From the NCBI GenBank assembly GCA_036346375.1, contig CM070515.1:22466423-22530422 (forward strand): a stretch of DNA of 64,000 nt, read 5' to 3'. The translations under genes and the position numbers were made by a program. Position 1 is the stretch's first letter, and each line of letters opens with the position of its first letter. Under the pieces are notes generated by a model that ran no database searches, was not told the DNA's origin, and saw nothing but the letters and a program-made list of their open reading frames with translations. This stretch comes from Guadua angustifolia. Lineage: Eukaryota > Streptophyta > Magnoliopsida > Poales > Poaceae. Of the stretch, positions 1 to 12,600 are shown in pieces.

Positions 1-857
1 CTACTTTAATATTTGATGTCTTGCAATTTGCAAATAACTAGAAAAGAAAACTAAAATTTTATTCATAATAAAATCAATAATATATATGAATTATATTAAT
101 TCTTGGCACGAGGGCTAAAATGCCGAGACCATAATTGCGCCAGAATACGACCTTGGCGCTGGCGTTGCTAACCGCCACAAATCCGTCGGCGAACTCTTGA
201 ACACTTTGGTGGCTACTACTGATCAGGATCATGTGGGAATTACTGTAGTTCTTACAAAACTTAATTGAGAGGATCAAGAGGAGGGCATGTAGTGAGAGCA
301 GCTAGATCAATTGCATGCAAAGCAAAACCAATATAGAAAAGGAAATCCCGTGACATAGAGTCATACAGATGGAGAGGAGGAGAAAGCTAGGACGAACAGA
401 GACTAGAGGAGGCCCTTGTAGTGCGGTGCGGCCCTGGGCGTCTCGACCACCTCCCCTCCGGTGCGAAAAGCATAGATATTAATATCGTATCGGTATCGGT
501 TGGTATGTATCATTTTAACATTTAAATTAACGTAAAGTAGTCTTATGTACTGTATCGACCTTAATACCAATCAATTCTAGTCATACCGATTAATATTGGT
601 CATACCGTCTTCGATATCATACAATACCGGTCATATTAGTAGAATTAATAATATCATCTATTGAAATATATGTTATATTTTATATTACAACTATATATTT
701 GGAGTAATATTATAAGTGAAATTTGGTATACGTATGTATAATTAAACATGTGTATACCTATAAATATATTATTATATTAAATTAAAGCGATAGATCGGTA
801 TAGGGTAGTACTGAAATATATCATTTTAACAGCTAAACTGGTATATGTTGAGCGTGG
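1..857. other. host flank left of the CACTA element; no recognisable gene
   Basis: This is the DNA that lay directly upstream of the bHLH gene before the CACTA element inserted (the TGG target-site copy is at 855-857). A minus-strand open frame of 67 codons at 74-277 matches no family I recognise and has no clear splice context. From about 460 to 840 the sequence is AT-rich and repeats a TATCGGTAT-like word; similar phrases ending in ATCATTTTAACA occur near 508 and 822, so a small degenerate repeat is possible. No RNA gene is visible. Confidence 0.6.
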
Positions 858-1110
858 CACTACTACGGAAAGGGCATTTAGTCGGTCCAAAATCGCCTTT
901 AGTACGGTTTTGAACGATGATAGCCATCCGGGGCCGATGCTCAAGGGCATCGATCCAGTTCACTCACGTCTTGATGGAGTATCGATGCGGTTCGACCTGC
1001 GTGGCAGCGCATTGGGAACCCCGAGGCCCCTCATCGATGCGGTTGGTGTCTCCAACCGTCTTGATCAACCCCTCATCGATGCAGGTTAGTTTCTCCAACC
1101 GTACTAATGT
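858..1110. repeat. left terminal and subterminal repeats of the CACTA element
   Basis: The 13-15 bp terminal inverted repeat is followed by subterminal palindromes such as GGTTGGTGTCTCCAACC near 1039-1056 and a degenerate copy near 1084-1100. In En/Spm elements such motifs bind the element-encoded DNA-binding protein; that role is inferred here from position and palindromic form. Confidence 0.75.
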
Positions 1111-1431
1111 TTTGTATATATATAGGTCTATTTCTCCGTAGCTATTATATATATGTGTGTGTTAAATCACAACTAATTAAAAGCACAGATAATCAATCAT
1201 GTACTTTGCACGATAATTAAATCACTTGAACATTCATTAACAAATTTAATTACATCTAATGTATTAAAATATGTACACATATTTGTTCTTCTAATGTATT
1301 ACAATATATATGTACACAACTTTATATATGTACACAACTTTAATCACAACTTTAGTCTTTCTTTTCCTTCTATTCATCGGGATCTTTTACGCACATCGCT
1401 CTTGCTAGTTGTAGATGTAAACCACGACGAT

Positions 1432-4400
1432 TCACTTGGTCCTTATCGAAGGGCCCCACCTGTTAAAGTTTGGTTCGTGAAACTCGCCTTTTGGATTTAC
1501 AACCTCATCGTAAATAAAGCCGACGAGTTGTTCTTGGATTGCTCTCACTCGTGCCGGCGAGAGTTCCGAACCTTGTTCCGCCAAATATTGAGGCACCTAT
1601 CGTTAAGTCATTAACTAATCAATACTTGAATTTGTACAAGATATAAGGAGTACCTATACACAATTAAAGCTAGTAATTATATTTACTCACCCCTTGTTGC
1701 CTTTTAGCATGCGATCGCGGCTTCGGTTTGGGTGTGCATAAACTTCGCATACATAGTAGCCGCATAAATTGTTACCCGTAATGAGTCAAGATCTGCGGTG
1801 GAAAAAGTTGAAAGCGTGAAATGGATGCAAAGAAATTAAGTTAACTAACTAAAAAGCTAGCATTATGATATACGTACATGAGAGGCAATTGCAATGTCAA
1901 ATTTCTCCTTGAATACGCCCACGTTTTTAGCACGGAACCGTGTGAATGCACTACACATGTGATTACGAATTGTATGTACATGATTAGAATTTGTTTCAAA
2001 TTGAAGGAAATAGAGCTAGTACGATAATGAAAGGAACAAGAATTAATACCGGTTGAGCATGTCGATAAAGTTTTGATACTTTTCAACTGGTCTCCTTTGC
2101 GAGTCCATAATTGTGATCGAGCTACGATCTAGCTCGATCATAAGAAGAATCCAGTGAAAACTATACATAGATGTGTCAACGTAGATAACTAATTAGTTCT
2201 AACATCGTGTTATGAAAAAGGAGTAGAATGAGGTGAATGCGAAAACACGTACTCAAATGAGTAGGCTAGATATGTCTTTGACTTATATCTTTGACCCATT
2301 AGCGCATTGAATATGTTATTCTCTCTGCTTCGCTTGGGTGGTCTCTAACGGTTGTCTTGTTGATAACTACTGGGTCCATGAAGCCTATGTCGAAAATACG
2401 ATCCTTTCGGCATCTTTGTATCTCCATGCTACATAAGAAATTAGTTAGGCTTGCAAGTTAGTATAGTATAAGGAAGTGCACGATAGTTTTTTGCAAATAA
2501 TTAAGACACTTACAGAGTCCAAAGAACCCATCAAGCTCACGCCGAGGCGTCTGTTCGGTATAGATCATATATGTAGTCCCAAATGACAACAAATTCACCT
2601 TCACCGTGAAAAAAATCTTGTTCCTTAAACTTGACAAATAACATCTCAGAGACCATGCTTGGTCGCGTCCAAGTACCATTCATGAAATTGCGCATCTTTG
2701 TCGTTAGTGGGGCAGCTCTCCTCCTCGACCAATGATCGCCCATTTTAAATGACCATTTACTTGGGCAACCTCAATCTTTTCGTGCCTAATATTTGATTTG
2801 CGGTAAGGCCGTTTCATCGAAGAATTGTTGCATCTCCTTACTCTTCCCTCGGTGACATCTTCTTGGGGCATTCCTTACTCAATGTGCGCCGTAGTTTGAT
2901 TGGCGAGGCATTTCTTTTTATCCTTCAAATTTTTAATAGTCATTAAACCTTTATAAAATTCTTCTGTGCCAGTTGAACCTTCTTCACTGGTGACTTGGGT
3001 CTAAGAAATTTAGTTACCTCTCCTTTTACCACCTTCTTGGTCTCCTCATCGTTCATATCATACGGCCGCTTTGGAAGTTCAGCCAGCTTCTTGGATTGGG
3101 TGGAGGACCCCGTCTTCTTGGGAGCTACTGGCCGAGCTGGCTTCATTCCCTTGGTCGGCGCCTTCTTGGGAGGAGACGGGGTTCTTGTGGCGCTTATGTG
3201 CGCGGGAGGTGGTGTAGGAGTCGGCGCCTTCTTGGGAGGAGACGAGCTTCTTCGAGGCTTATATGTGCGAGGAGATGGTGTAGGAGACGGGCTTTTTGTC
3301 GGGCTTATATGCGCAGGAGGTGGTGTAGGAGTCGATAGGTTCTTGGGAGGAGACGGGTTTCTTCTCGGGCTTCTTCATGAGAGGACAAGTCCATGTTATC
3401 TCAAAAAATTATGTACCGTTTACGCCACAGATGAAATTGTGTCTTGCCTCTCTAGCCGTAGTCCGTCACCTCCGTGAATTTCGAGGTCAAGGTCCTCGTA
3501 CCTGGCGGCGCACTCCTCCACCGAGACCTTGGAGTATCCTAACCGTATCTGTTGGCCATGGATAAGCTGCCCGGCTCTAATGGGTGAGCCATACCATCGG
3601 CCGCCTTGAAGGTAAGATTCCGCTTGGATATGCAGCTCACAAGGTGTCCATTGTCGACGTCGTCTCACGGATACTTGTCCAAGTCCGCTTACGCCATTTC
3701 ACCGGAACGCAGCCGCTTGCCGCCCGGAGGGGCTAATGATGTCTGGATTACTTGGGGTTCTTGGCCCGTCTCGCTTGTTGGCTCAAGGCTAGCTGCACCT
3801 CTCTTGAATCTCTTCTTGCATTCTCTCATTTGTTTGATTCAAGCGTTCTTCAAGCGCACTAAGTTTGTTGTGTGTCTGCCGAGCCTTGCTCCTCGCCCGA
3901 CTCCTATAGGTCTCGGCGTCTGGCGAAACCAACCTTCCACGGGACAACGCCGACGCCTGGTACGTCCGTGGTGCTCTGGATTTTGCAAGGCCCTTGTTAG
4001 CGCTGTCGTTCTCCTGTTTGGCACGGCTACCCCAGGAAGTCTCCTCGATGGATCGTACAAGCCTTCGCCACATCTCTTAGCACCTCCCCAAACACATTGC
4101 CGTTATCATCAAGGGCGCCGCCGTGAGCATAGAACCAATGCTTTGCTCTGTCGAGCCAATCCGTTGTTGCGGGTGCGATACCCTTCGCTAGCGTGTCCTG
4201 CCCTCTTCTCCCATTTTGGTATTGCATGGCGGTAACCACCGGGCGAGTCGGTGGTGATAATTCTTCTTCTGTGCATTCAACTTATTCTTCTCACTCAAAC
4301 TTTGACCTTCGTCCAAGTCTTGTATTTCACAAACGCATCCCGTGATCTTGCAACTTTGGGTGCTTGTTGAAGTCGGCGTTCGATTCTTCTTGATATACTC

Positions 4401-4947
4401 CGTGCTCGACTTCTTTTTATAAGTCCGAATGCGACCGCCATCTTCTTGAGAGTGTAACTTTTCACCTTCTCTTGGTCCCTTGGGGAAGGTGAATGTCTCC
4501 TTCACATCGTTCCAAAGCATGTTCTTCGTATCTTGAGGACTGATCCCATTTTGCTATGCTAATTGCCACGTGGTCCCTAACGTGGGCGCCGCATGCCAAT
4601 TGAATGGCCCAAGCGCCCCGAGGGTGCAAGAGGTCGGCCGTCTCGCCGACTTCGGTGATAACATGTCTTGCCTTCTTCTTCTTGCTTGGACCTCGTGACG
4701 TGATTGCTGCTGGTTGACCGATCTGAAAGCATGGTACAATCATGAACAATCGTCGATGTTGGCTTAGCATGGTAGTGGAACCGACAATCATGAACGTGAT
4801 CGATTGTTACCTCGCCGGCCTCAACGTGCTCTGCAATTTCATCGTGCTCTGCAGCCTCATTGGCCTCGGTGGCCTCGGTGCGAGTTCATTAGCCTCATGA
4901 CCATCATATCCCGCAATCAAACTTCTCATAAATTCTTCTTCGTCCAT
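1432..4947 (-). CDS. CACTA second gene: plant transposase-like protein with proline-rich linker and Ulp1-like (C48) cysteine protease tail; broken
   Basis: The gene reads leftwards from an ATG at 4945-4947 (MDEEEFMRSLIAGYDG), typical of the second protein of grass CACTA elements. The 3789-4791 part carries the conserved block of the 'plant transposase, Ptta/En/Spm' family, including a RAKHWFYAHGG stretch and a coiled, Arg/Gln-rich end. A proline-rich repeat (SPPKKAPTPTPP-like) lies at 3161-3370. Near 1700-1760 the minus strand encodes NLCGYYVCE, the catalytic-cysteine motif of Ulp1/SENP SUMO proteases, and the tail (VPQYLAEQGSELSP, near 1600) ends at a TGA at 1432-1434. Capture of a Ulp1 domain is well known in plant CACTA elements. 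Several frame changes occur; some may be introns of 70-400 bp (AT-rich blocks near 1620-1690, 1810-2090 and 2150-2280), others consensus errors. I cannot give exact exon limits. No His/Asp partners of the protease were placed with confidence. Confidence 0.72.
3161..3370 (-). repeat. in-gene tandem repeat coding a proline/lysine-rich linker
   Basis: The plus strand repeats CTTCTTGGGAGGAGACGGG followed by GGAGGTGGTGTAGGAGTCGG-like words, with a 66-bp step between the first two units and diverged units after that. On the minus strand it reads as SPPKKAPTPTPP-like units between the transposase block and the Ulp1 tail. Such linkers vary in length among CACTA copies. Confidence 0.7.
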
Positions 4948-7382
4948 CGTCGTTTCTTAGGCTAGAAGAAGCACTGAAAGACGAAAATAGATCACATTTC
5001 ATGTAAAGGTGATGGTACTACTCTAAAACGGCGTGGAAGACGATGGGGAAGAGACGGTAGAGAGGATGGTCGGCGACGCCGAAGATGTTCCTAATGTAAA
5101 TCGGCCAAATACTATACGATGGTAATTTTGCTAGAGTTGAGAGGAAATCAAGTGATGTTATGACCTCATGCTACAAACATGTGCACATGTAACTTTAAAA
5201 TGATACTTATACATTAGAAAAATTCATATGATACATATACATCTCGAAATGAAAAAAATAATATGAAAAAATTCAGAATATTCTTCCTAGATCTATGCTT
5301 CTTGAACTTAATGGCTTATTTTTTTAAATCATTTTAGTGTGGAATAAGAGAGATTCATTATTTTTATTAAGCAAATATATTCTTAAGAATATATGAATTT
5401 TTTTCATATTATTTTGTACAAATTTCTTTTCGGGATTGTGATATGTCACTTTTATACACATACATCTTTATACACACAAATATATATGTTTATACACATA
5501 CATCTTTGGTCAACAGTAATATACATACACATAAAATTGTAGGATTTTCTTTTTTGTAACTCTCGGTATATAATGAATTTGATCTTGAAATTTCATACGT
5601 AGGGACACATATACATATTCATTTGACATGATACATATTCATTTGACATCTCACACATATACATAGAAATCTCACACATATACATCTCACACATATACAT
5701 TTGAAACTTCACATATACATAGAAATCTCACACATACATAGAAATCTCACATATACATAGAAACTGATCAATAAAAATAGAAATTTCAAAATTCACCAGA
5801 AACTCTAGTTTGATTGCTCTCAGATTATTGGGTTTAAATGAAGATTTAGAATCTTCACCTCAATCACAAATGGGCTAGACAATTTAATTTAGTGACTTAA
5901 GCCTTGAACTCTTACCACCTTAACATGCACAAGAAAATTGTAACAATACATAGAAATCTCACACATACATAGAAAGAAAGTATATACTGCATAACAGAAT
6001 GATGCCCATAACATTGGCCCATAACATTGTCAATATGATGCATTGCATAGAAAGAAAGTATATATACTGTATATTTATAAATAGTCTAGTAAAGTATCAA
6101 GAATTTCATGTCACAATCAGCTAGTTACAAGGATACTGTATATTTATCTACATCCTAATATCTTGATCATCCATGGAGAATTAGCAGAGCATGAAGTTTT
6201 TATCTACAGCATGAATAATCTTCTATCCTTTGCTCTGATTTCAATACCTTAGATCTTATAACAAATAATGATTGCTTGTTTAAGATGCAGAATGCTTCGC
6301 TACATGCTTTGCCCACTCAAGTGTATTACAAAACTAAAATATTTACACTATTAATGTCAATAAAACCTTAATGGACAATCAACATTTCTAAAAACAATTA
6401 TCAATTAGTGCATCACATCACAGGTCCTAGCTATTACATTAAAAATTGAGCAATGATATTCTAATTAGTAACCACTAGAAATCTTAACCGATAGGATCGA
6501 GCTACCACATGAAATCCAAATTATGCAGAGCAGTGAAAATAACCAATAATTTCAATCATACAAGTCTAGCAGTTCAAGGCTTAGATCATTTCATTAAACG
6601 TCATGTTCATTAAGAAACCCAAATAACATCACAGAGCAATACCTCTCCTTCCACCAAAGAAGGATCAAATGCAACATAACAAGGAGAAATAATGGAGTCA
6701 TACAACTATTGCTCTCAGATTTAATAAATTGATGGGTTGCTCCAAATGAGCCCTCCAACACCAATTTCAGCAATATATCACAGGTATACAAATCTGAAAC
6801 CATTTAGCTAAATGCACGCATGTCGTTAAACTCGGGATCGGACCTTGCAATCTGAATATGAGTTCTAGAACTCTTAACTCAAGAAATGGAGTAATGTGCA
6901 TTCAAGATTAAGGTTGCGGTGCTCACATAGCATTTTTTTACTCAAAAGCACCGGTGTCATTTATGCACTCTCGACTACTCTCTACCCTAAAACAAAGAAA
7001 CATCAAATATCACTTCAATATGACAAAGGCATACACAAATGAAATCCCTATAATTTGTACCATTCAATCACGAAAGATCATTTTCGGACAAGGAACAAGA
7101 ATGTATCTCGAGAAGCGGCAGCAAAGAAAATTTGAGTTTAACTTCAGCACCTGGACTCCAAGCATTCAACTTCAAGCAAATTTGCAACCAAATTAAAGGT
7201 GTCTAATAATTGTAGGTTGCAATCAAGCATATTAACATGACAAACTACTTTTCGAAAAGAAATGGTTGCAATCAGCAAAGACTCCAACCAATTCTTTAAC
7301 CCTAGTTCATCATAGAGCACTACAAAGCAGGACGAAGTGAGGACTATCCGAAGGTGAGGAAGACGAACTTACATTGTACTAA
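4948..7382. other. non-coding spacer inside the CACTA element
   Basis: AT-rich sequence between the two transposon genes. From about 5590 to 5990 it is low-complexity, repeating ACATATACATAGAAATCTCACAC-like phrases. No frame above background and no conserved domain was seen. TNP2 and the second gene are often closer together in grass CACTA elements, so part of this block may be later insertions; no clean ends were found. Confidence 0.5.
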
Positions 7383-7690
7383 GTGGAGGTGAGAAATGGC
7401 GGCAGGTCGCCTGGAGGCGAGGAGGACGGCAAGTGGTGGGGTCGCGTCGAGGCGAGGCGCTTGAGGCGAGGTCGTGAGGCAAGGCTTCGAGGCGAGGCTC
7501 AGGCGGAGGAAAGGCTTCAGAGGCGAGGACGGCGGGGTGGGGTCGTCGGAGGCCAGGAGGACAACGGGCGGGGGGTCGTTGGAGGCAAGGTCGTCGGAGG
7601 TCTTTGCAAGCGAGCGGGAGGCGAGGAGGAGATTGGGGAACAATGGCGGAGTAGCAAAATTGGGGAAGAGGAGGCGGCGGGAGGATTTAT
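7383..7690. other. G-rich tract with long but unconvincing open frames
   Basis: A purine-rich, GGCGAGG-repeating stretch that is open on both strands (171 codons plus, 118 codons minus) only because its base composition lacks stops. The predicted proteins are simple Arg/Gly/Glu-rich or Pro/Leu/Ser-rich strings. It directly adjoins the palindromic repeats at 7696-7806, and may be a 5' leader or captured first-exon fragment. I do not call it a gene. Confidence 0.4.
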
Positions 7691-7695
7691 AGTGC

Positions 7696-7806
7696 ACCAT
7701 CGGTCGGTTGGTGTATCCAACCGGATCGATGTCTCATATCAAGAGTCGCTGGATACACCAGCCGGATTGATGACTCACATCGACCGGTTGGTGTATCCAA
7801 CCCCAT
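7696..7806. repeat. internal CACTA-subterminal-like palindromic repeats
   Basis: CGGTTGGTGTATCCAACC occurs near 7709 and again near 7783, with an inverted degenerate unit between them. These resemble the palindromes at the left CACTA terminus (GGTTGGTGTCTCCAACC). No CACTA terminal repeat is attached, so this is either an internal array or the remnant of a nested CACTA end. Confidence 0.6.
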
Positions 7807-7854
7807 TGGTTCGAGCCCCGCTCGTGCCCCCTAGCCCTTCTTTTTTTTTCTTTT

Positions 7855-8420
7855 TTTTTTTCTTAAATCTACTGTTTAACTATTGTTTCATTAAATAATT
7901 TTTAAAAATGCTTTTACCACTTTAGATTCATTTATCTTTTTTTTTAACGGGTTTTTAAATGTACTATTTAACTATTGTTTCATTAAATAATTTTTAAAAA
8001 TGCTTTTACCACTTTAGATTCATTTAGCCTTTTTTAAGATTTCTTTTTTAAAATCTCTTGTTTAACTATTGTTTCATTAAATAATTTTTAAAAATGCTTT
8101 TACCACTTTAGATTCATTTATCTTTTTTTAAGAACGGTTTTTTAAATGTACTATTTAACTATTGTTTCATTAAATAATTTTTAAAAATGCTTTTACCACT
8201 TTAGATTCATTTAGCCTTTTTTTAAGATTTCTTTTTTAAATCTACTGTTTAACTATTGTTTCATTAAATAATTTTTAAAAATACTTTTACCACTTTAGAT
8301 TCATTTAGCCTTTTTTTAAGATTTCTTTTTTAAATCTCTTGTATAACTATTGTTTCATTAAATAATTTTTAAAAATACTTTTACCACTTTAGGTTCAATT
8401 AGCCTTTTTTTAAGATTTTA
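7855..8420. repeat. minisatellite, about 93-94 bp unit, six copies
   Basis: The phrase AACTATTGTTTCATTAAATA recurs at about 7878, 7970, 8064, 8157, 8251 and 8345, a steady 92-94 bp step. Each unit also holds TGCTTTTACCACTTTAGATTC or a close variant. Units differ by a few bases and by the length of T runs. It lies just beyond the 3' end of TNP2 inside the CACTA element. Confidence 0.92.
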
Positions 8421-8702
8421 AGAAATAAAGTAATTTTTGCACTCTTATAATTCCATTGCAAATTGTCACCTTGTTATATTAGTATAGAGAGACTTTGAAC
8501 AATATTGTTAGTCAAATATTAGTACAATTTGAACAGAAAATACGGAGCAACAGGAAAACCTCTAGAGAAATGAGAAACTAGTATGTTAGTAGTCTATTAC
8601 ACCAAAAGAAAGCAAAACAATCCTTATTTGCTAACATACTTTGCTTTTACAAGTGATCCTTCATTATGATCGCGGCGTCGTAGGGAGTTTCCTCTGTATC
8701 AT

Positions 8703-11700
8703 TCAGACACCAATGTCTACATCCACCGTGAAAGGAGGCTGCTCATCGAATCGATTATACTCTTCTTCGTCGTGGCGCCTCAACTCCGACAATCCTTCTT
8801 TTACTCGAAGAACCACGTGGCGCCTTGGTGATCGCTCTCGCTAGTCTTCTCATACCTTTTTTGGTTTCTTTGTCCATGTCCATCACATAGAATACATGTC
8901 ACATCATTAGCGAGCACGAACGGTTTATCCCTATAGGCCACTTGCTTGAGGTCCACAGTTGTCATACCATACTTATCGATATCCACTACCGTCGGTTTGA
9001 CCCATTGGCACCAAACAGAGGGACTTTTAATGGCCGTACTCCGACTCCCAGATCTCCTCTATGAAACCATAGTAGGTGTCCATCTTTCCATTTTTGTCCA
9101 AGGCATCTATACGGACGCCCTTGTTTTGGTTGGTGCTCTTGCTATCCCGGGTTGTCGTGTAAAATGTGTACCCATTTATCTCATACCCTTGGAATGATAT
9201 GATTGTTGTGGACGGTCCTCGAGCCAAGAGTTTCAATTGTTCATCGTCATGCATGCTTGCCCAACATTGCTTTTGTAACCAAGCTGCCGAAATGATCCAT
9301 TTGCTCCATGCGATCCACTTATCGACTTCTCCGGGTATTGGGCGTAGACTCATCTCGTGATCATAGATATACGGAGCCACTACGCTTGCTTGTTTCAATA
9401 CCGTGAAATGTGCTTGTTTAAATGCAAGTAGATCGTCGCTATAGGATTCTTTTCTCCCTAAAGTCCTTTTTCCCGTAGCCTCCCTCATGGCGTGATCTGA
9501 GGACGCCAATCGGATTCAGATCATCCATGTAACTAACACAAAACTCGATCACCTCCTCTGTCTTGACACCTGCATAATGCAGCCTTCAGGCGAGACCGAT
9601 TCTGAACATACTTCTTTAGGATACCCATGTACCTCTCGAAGGGAACATATTGTGGAGGAACACAGGTCCAAGAATTTCTATCTCTTTAACAATGTGGACC
9701 ATGAGATGGACCATAATATCAAAGAAGGATGGAGGAAGATCATCTCAAGGCTAACGGACTATTGACCATGTCATCATGCGAGACTAGATAACTTATTCGG
9801 CTCGATGACCTTCTGCGACACCGCGTTGAAGAACGAACACGCTTTATGATTGTCCTCGTACCCAATCTAGCGAATACCTCGCATCACCACTAGGAGCAAT
9901 CAGTGTCATCAACACATGACAATCATGGGATTTTATGTATGCGATTTTATTCTCTTTCATGTTTATGAGTCTCCTTATGTTCGAGGAGTATCCGAAGGAC
10001 CTTCACCTTTGCTCAAGAACTTAATCATGTTTTTTTCTCTTCCTTGCTCGAGTGTAGCTCATGGGGTGGAGGTAATGTTGTCCTTTCTCTCTCTTTTCTG
10101 GATGTAGGTCGTTCCCGAGTCCCAATAGTCAGAGGTCCTTTCGTGCTTGAAGTGTATCTTTTGACTTACCTTACATATCTAGGAAACCTAGTAGGTTCAC
10201 GCAGACATTCTTCGTGATATGCATGAAGTCCGATGAGTGGCGGACCTCTAAGTCTTTCCATGAAGGTAAGTCCCAAAATATTGACTTCTTCTTCCAAATG
10301 GCCTTCGTGTGACCTTGTTCAAGGACAGTTTGCTACCGGACCTTTTCCAAATACTACTTTCAGATCCTTTACCAAAGAAAATACAAGCGTCCCCATGCGA
10401 TGCATGGGCTTCTTACGTTTCTCTTCATCCCATCAAAATTCTCACCCTTCCTCCGTGAACGGGTCCTTCATATGGAGGAACCTACGGTGGCCCATGTACA
10501 CAACCTTTCGAGAGTTTTTTAGGTACTTGTCTGTCCGTATCCTCTAGCGGTGGATGCGGGCTTTATATCCTTTGATAGATAGGCCCGATAGGTTACCAAG
10601 TGCGAGGCGATCGTTGATGGTTACGAATAGCAATGCACGAGAGTGAAGTGCTCTCTTTTGTACTCATCCCATACACGTACACCATCGTTCCACAGTGTTA
10701 ACAGATCTTCAACCAACGGTTTGAGGTACACATCAATGTCGTTTCAGGTTGCTTCGGCCTTGGATAAGCAATAGCATCATAATGTACTTCCGCTTCATAC
10801 ACGCCCAAGGAGGAAGGTTGTAGATATATAGAGTCACGGGCCAAGTCTTTGTATCGCTGCTCATATCGCCGAACGGGTTCATCCCATCCGTACTCAACCC
10901 AAACCTTATGTTCCTTGCATCCTCAAAGCAAAGTCCGGGTATGTTCTATCGACTTTCCTCCATTGGGAGCCATCGACAGGTGCCTTAGCCTTCCATCGTC
11001 CTACGGTCTTCCTTGTGCGGTAGCATCATCCGGGCATGCGCTTTGTTCGCAAATAAACGCTTCAACCGGGGATTACAGGAAATACCACACCACCTTAGCA
11101 GAGGTCTCTTCTTCTTCTGCGCCCTCTACCTCACAGGGTCATCACGCCTGGTCTTATACCGCTGTTTTGCACACGGACAAGCTTCCGAATCCTCATACTC
11201 ATTGCGATAAAGGATACAATCATTACGACATGCATGTATCTTCAGACTCCAACCCCAAAGGCGGATAACTTGTTTGGCATCGTCGTAGTTTGGGCGGTGT
11301 GTTCCCCTCGAAGTAACTTCTTTATGAGGCATAACAACTCGTCGAATCCGTTATCGGACAATCCATTGGTCGCCTTCCATTGCATCGAGTTCTAGTGTGG
11401 TATGCAACTTTTATGGCCCTCGTCGACGCTTTGGGTACAACAATGTTCCGTGGTCCTCCCATAGGCGCTGAACCTTTCGTAATGTCTTTCATCGATGTAT
11501 TCTCCTCTCCATCACACAAAGATCTGGTCTAGGTCATCATCACCACACTCCCCAATGTATCTTCGAAGAACCGTGTTGACCAATGTCCGGGATATTGTTG
11601 TCCGCCTCTTCTTCTTCACCGTCTTCTGTATAATCTCTTCTTCACCGTGCTTGGTCCAGCGGTATAGTTCGACATGAAACCTCTTGTGAGCAAATGAAAG

Positions 11701-11861
11701 TGAAGGTGGTTGGATTTTGGCCACTCCTTCTCATTCTTGCGTCTATGCATGGACAACATATGTAGCCCGACGTCGTGTGTGCATCGGCAAGACGAAGAAA
11801 ATCTTGCAAACCCCGCAAGAACTCCGGGAGCGTCGATCCATGTACATCCATCGCGGTCCAT
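8703..11861 (-). CDS. CACTA TNP2-type transposase; several frame breaks
   Basis: The gene reads leftwards from an ATG at 11859-11861 to a TGA at 8703-8705. In order it shows: the N-terminal transposase-associated domain (ATTSGYICCPC-like zinc-ligand region near 11760 and LLTRGFMSNY near 11690); a linker with KIHACRNDCILY near 11230; the TNP2 core, with LSTDGMNPFG and YIYNLPPWACMKRKYI at about 10780-10905; the DUF4218 region near 9300-9500; the DUF4216 region (GVRIDALDKNGKMDTYYGF, about 9060-9130); and a tail ending EQPPFTVDVDIGV. TNP2 catalyses cut-and-paste movement in the nucleus by binding the 13-bp terminal repeats. Multiple frame shifts are needed to join these blocks, some near CG- or GC-rich words, so decay and consensus error cannot be told apart. 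Its promoter would face the right end (13312). Confidence 0.85.
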
Positions 11862-11904
11862 CTACATTATGTTACATCAAGATAATCATTAGCTCATTTT
11901 CCAA

Positions 11905-12600
11905 TAATGAATTGTTGAACCAAAACCTAAATATATTAGCTAGATCCACACCTTCAATCCGAGCTAAATAATAATCCAAGCAAAATATAAACCCACACAA
12001 CAAGTTTTTGCAACCTACAAAAAGAATTGGTCGATCGAGTCTGGATTCAAAATTCAACAAAATTCATGATGACTTTGTTTACAAATTCTGTTGAAATTGT
12101 AACACCCTAAAAATTTCTAAATTATTATTCAATCATTTATTTTTATTTTTTCTAAATCTCTAGCACTTAATTAATGATGTTTTCAAAAATAATTTGTTGA
12201 TGGAAATTAAAACCAAAATTATACTAGAAGTAATTTTCTAAGTTTAAAATATTCCAAAGTATTTTTGAAAACTTTTCTCAAATATTGAACTCATTTTATA
12301 TTTTCTATAAAGCCATTCATATTTCGATATTATTTTAATTAGCAAATGAATTTAAATTTCTTCTTTTCCACATAACCATTGCCATTTGAAGATCCCAAAC
12401 TCCATGATTTCCATGCACCATTCTCCCCAACTACGCAGCAACCAAACCTTATCCTTCATCGATCGATGGAACTAAAACCTAAATTTAAGCTAGATCCACA
12501 CATTAAATGCGAGCTACATTATAATCCAAGCAAATTCTAAGCTTACACAACAAGTTTTTGTATCCTATTTGAAAAGATCAAGCTAGATCTCTACATTCAT
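11905..12600. repeat. duplicated 5' leader segment of the CACTA element, interrupted by Gypsy-LTR-like sequence
   Basis: The segment at about 11913-12030 (AAACCTAAATATATTAGCTAG ... ACACAACAAGTTTTTG) is repeated in diverged form at about 12470-12565. Between the two copies lies a different AT-rich block beginning TGTAACACCC at 12098. The arrangement suggests duplication with a later insertion, or an imperfect repair product. Confidence 0.65.
12098..12450 (+). mobile_element. fragment of a Gypsy-type LTR start (U3)
   Basis: TGTAACACCCTAAAAATTTC at 12098 is the usual start of many plant Gypsy LTRs and is followed by AT-rich U3-like DNA to about 12450. The other LTR, the primer-binding site and the target duplication are absent, so it is a truncated piece inside the CACTA element. 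Confidence 0.5.

Noticed and set aside
74..277. Minus-strand 67-codon frame in the left flank as a host exon
   Set aside because: No recognised domain, no convincing splice sites and only modest length; possible but not supportable from sequence alone.
2995..3477. 160-codon plus-strand Gly/Leu-rich frame
   Set aside because: It is the antisense of the proline/lysine-rich repeat of the CACTA second gene.
7383..7898. 171-codon plus-strand Arg/Gly-rich frame
   Set aside because: It arises from a G-rich repeat lacking stop codons; no conserved motif on either strand.
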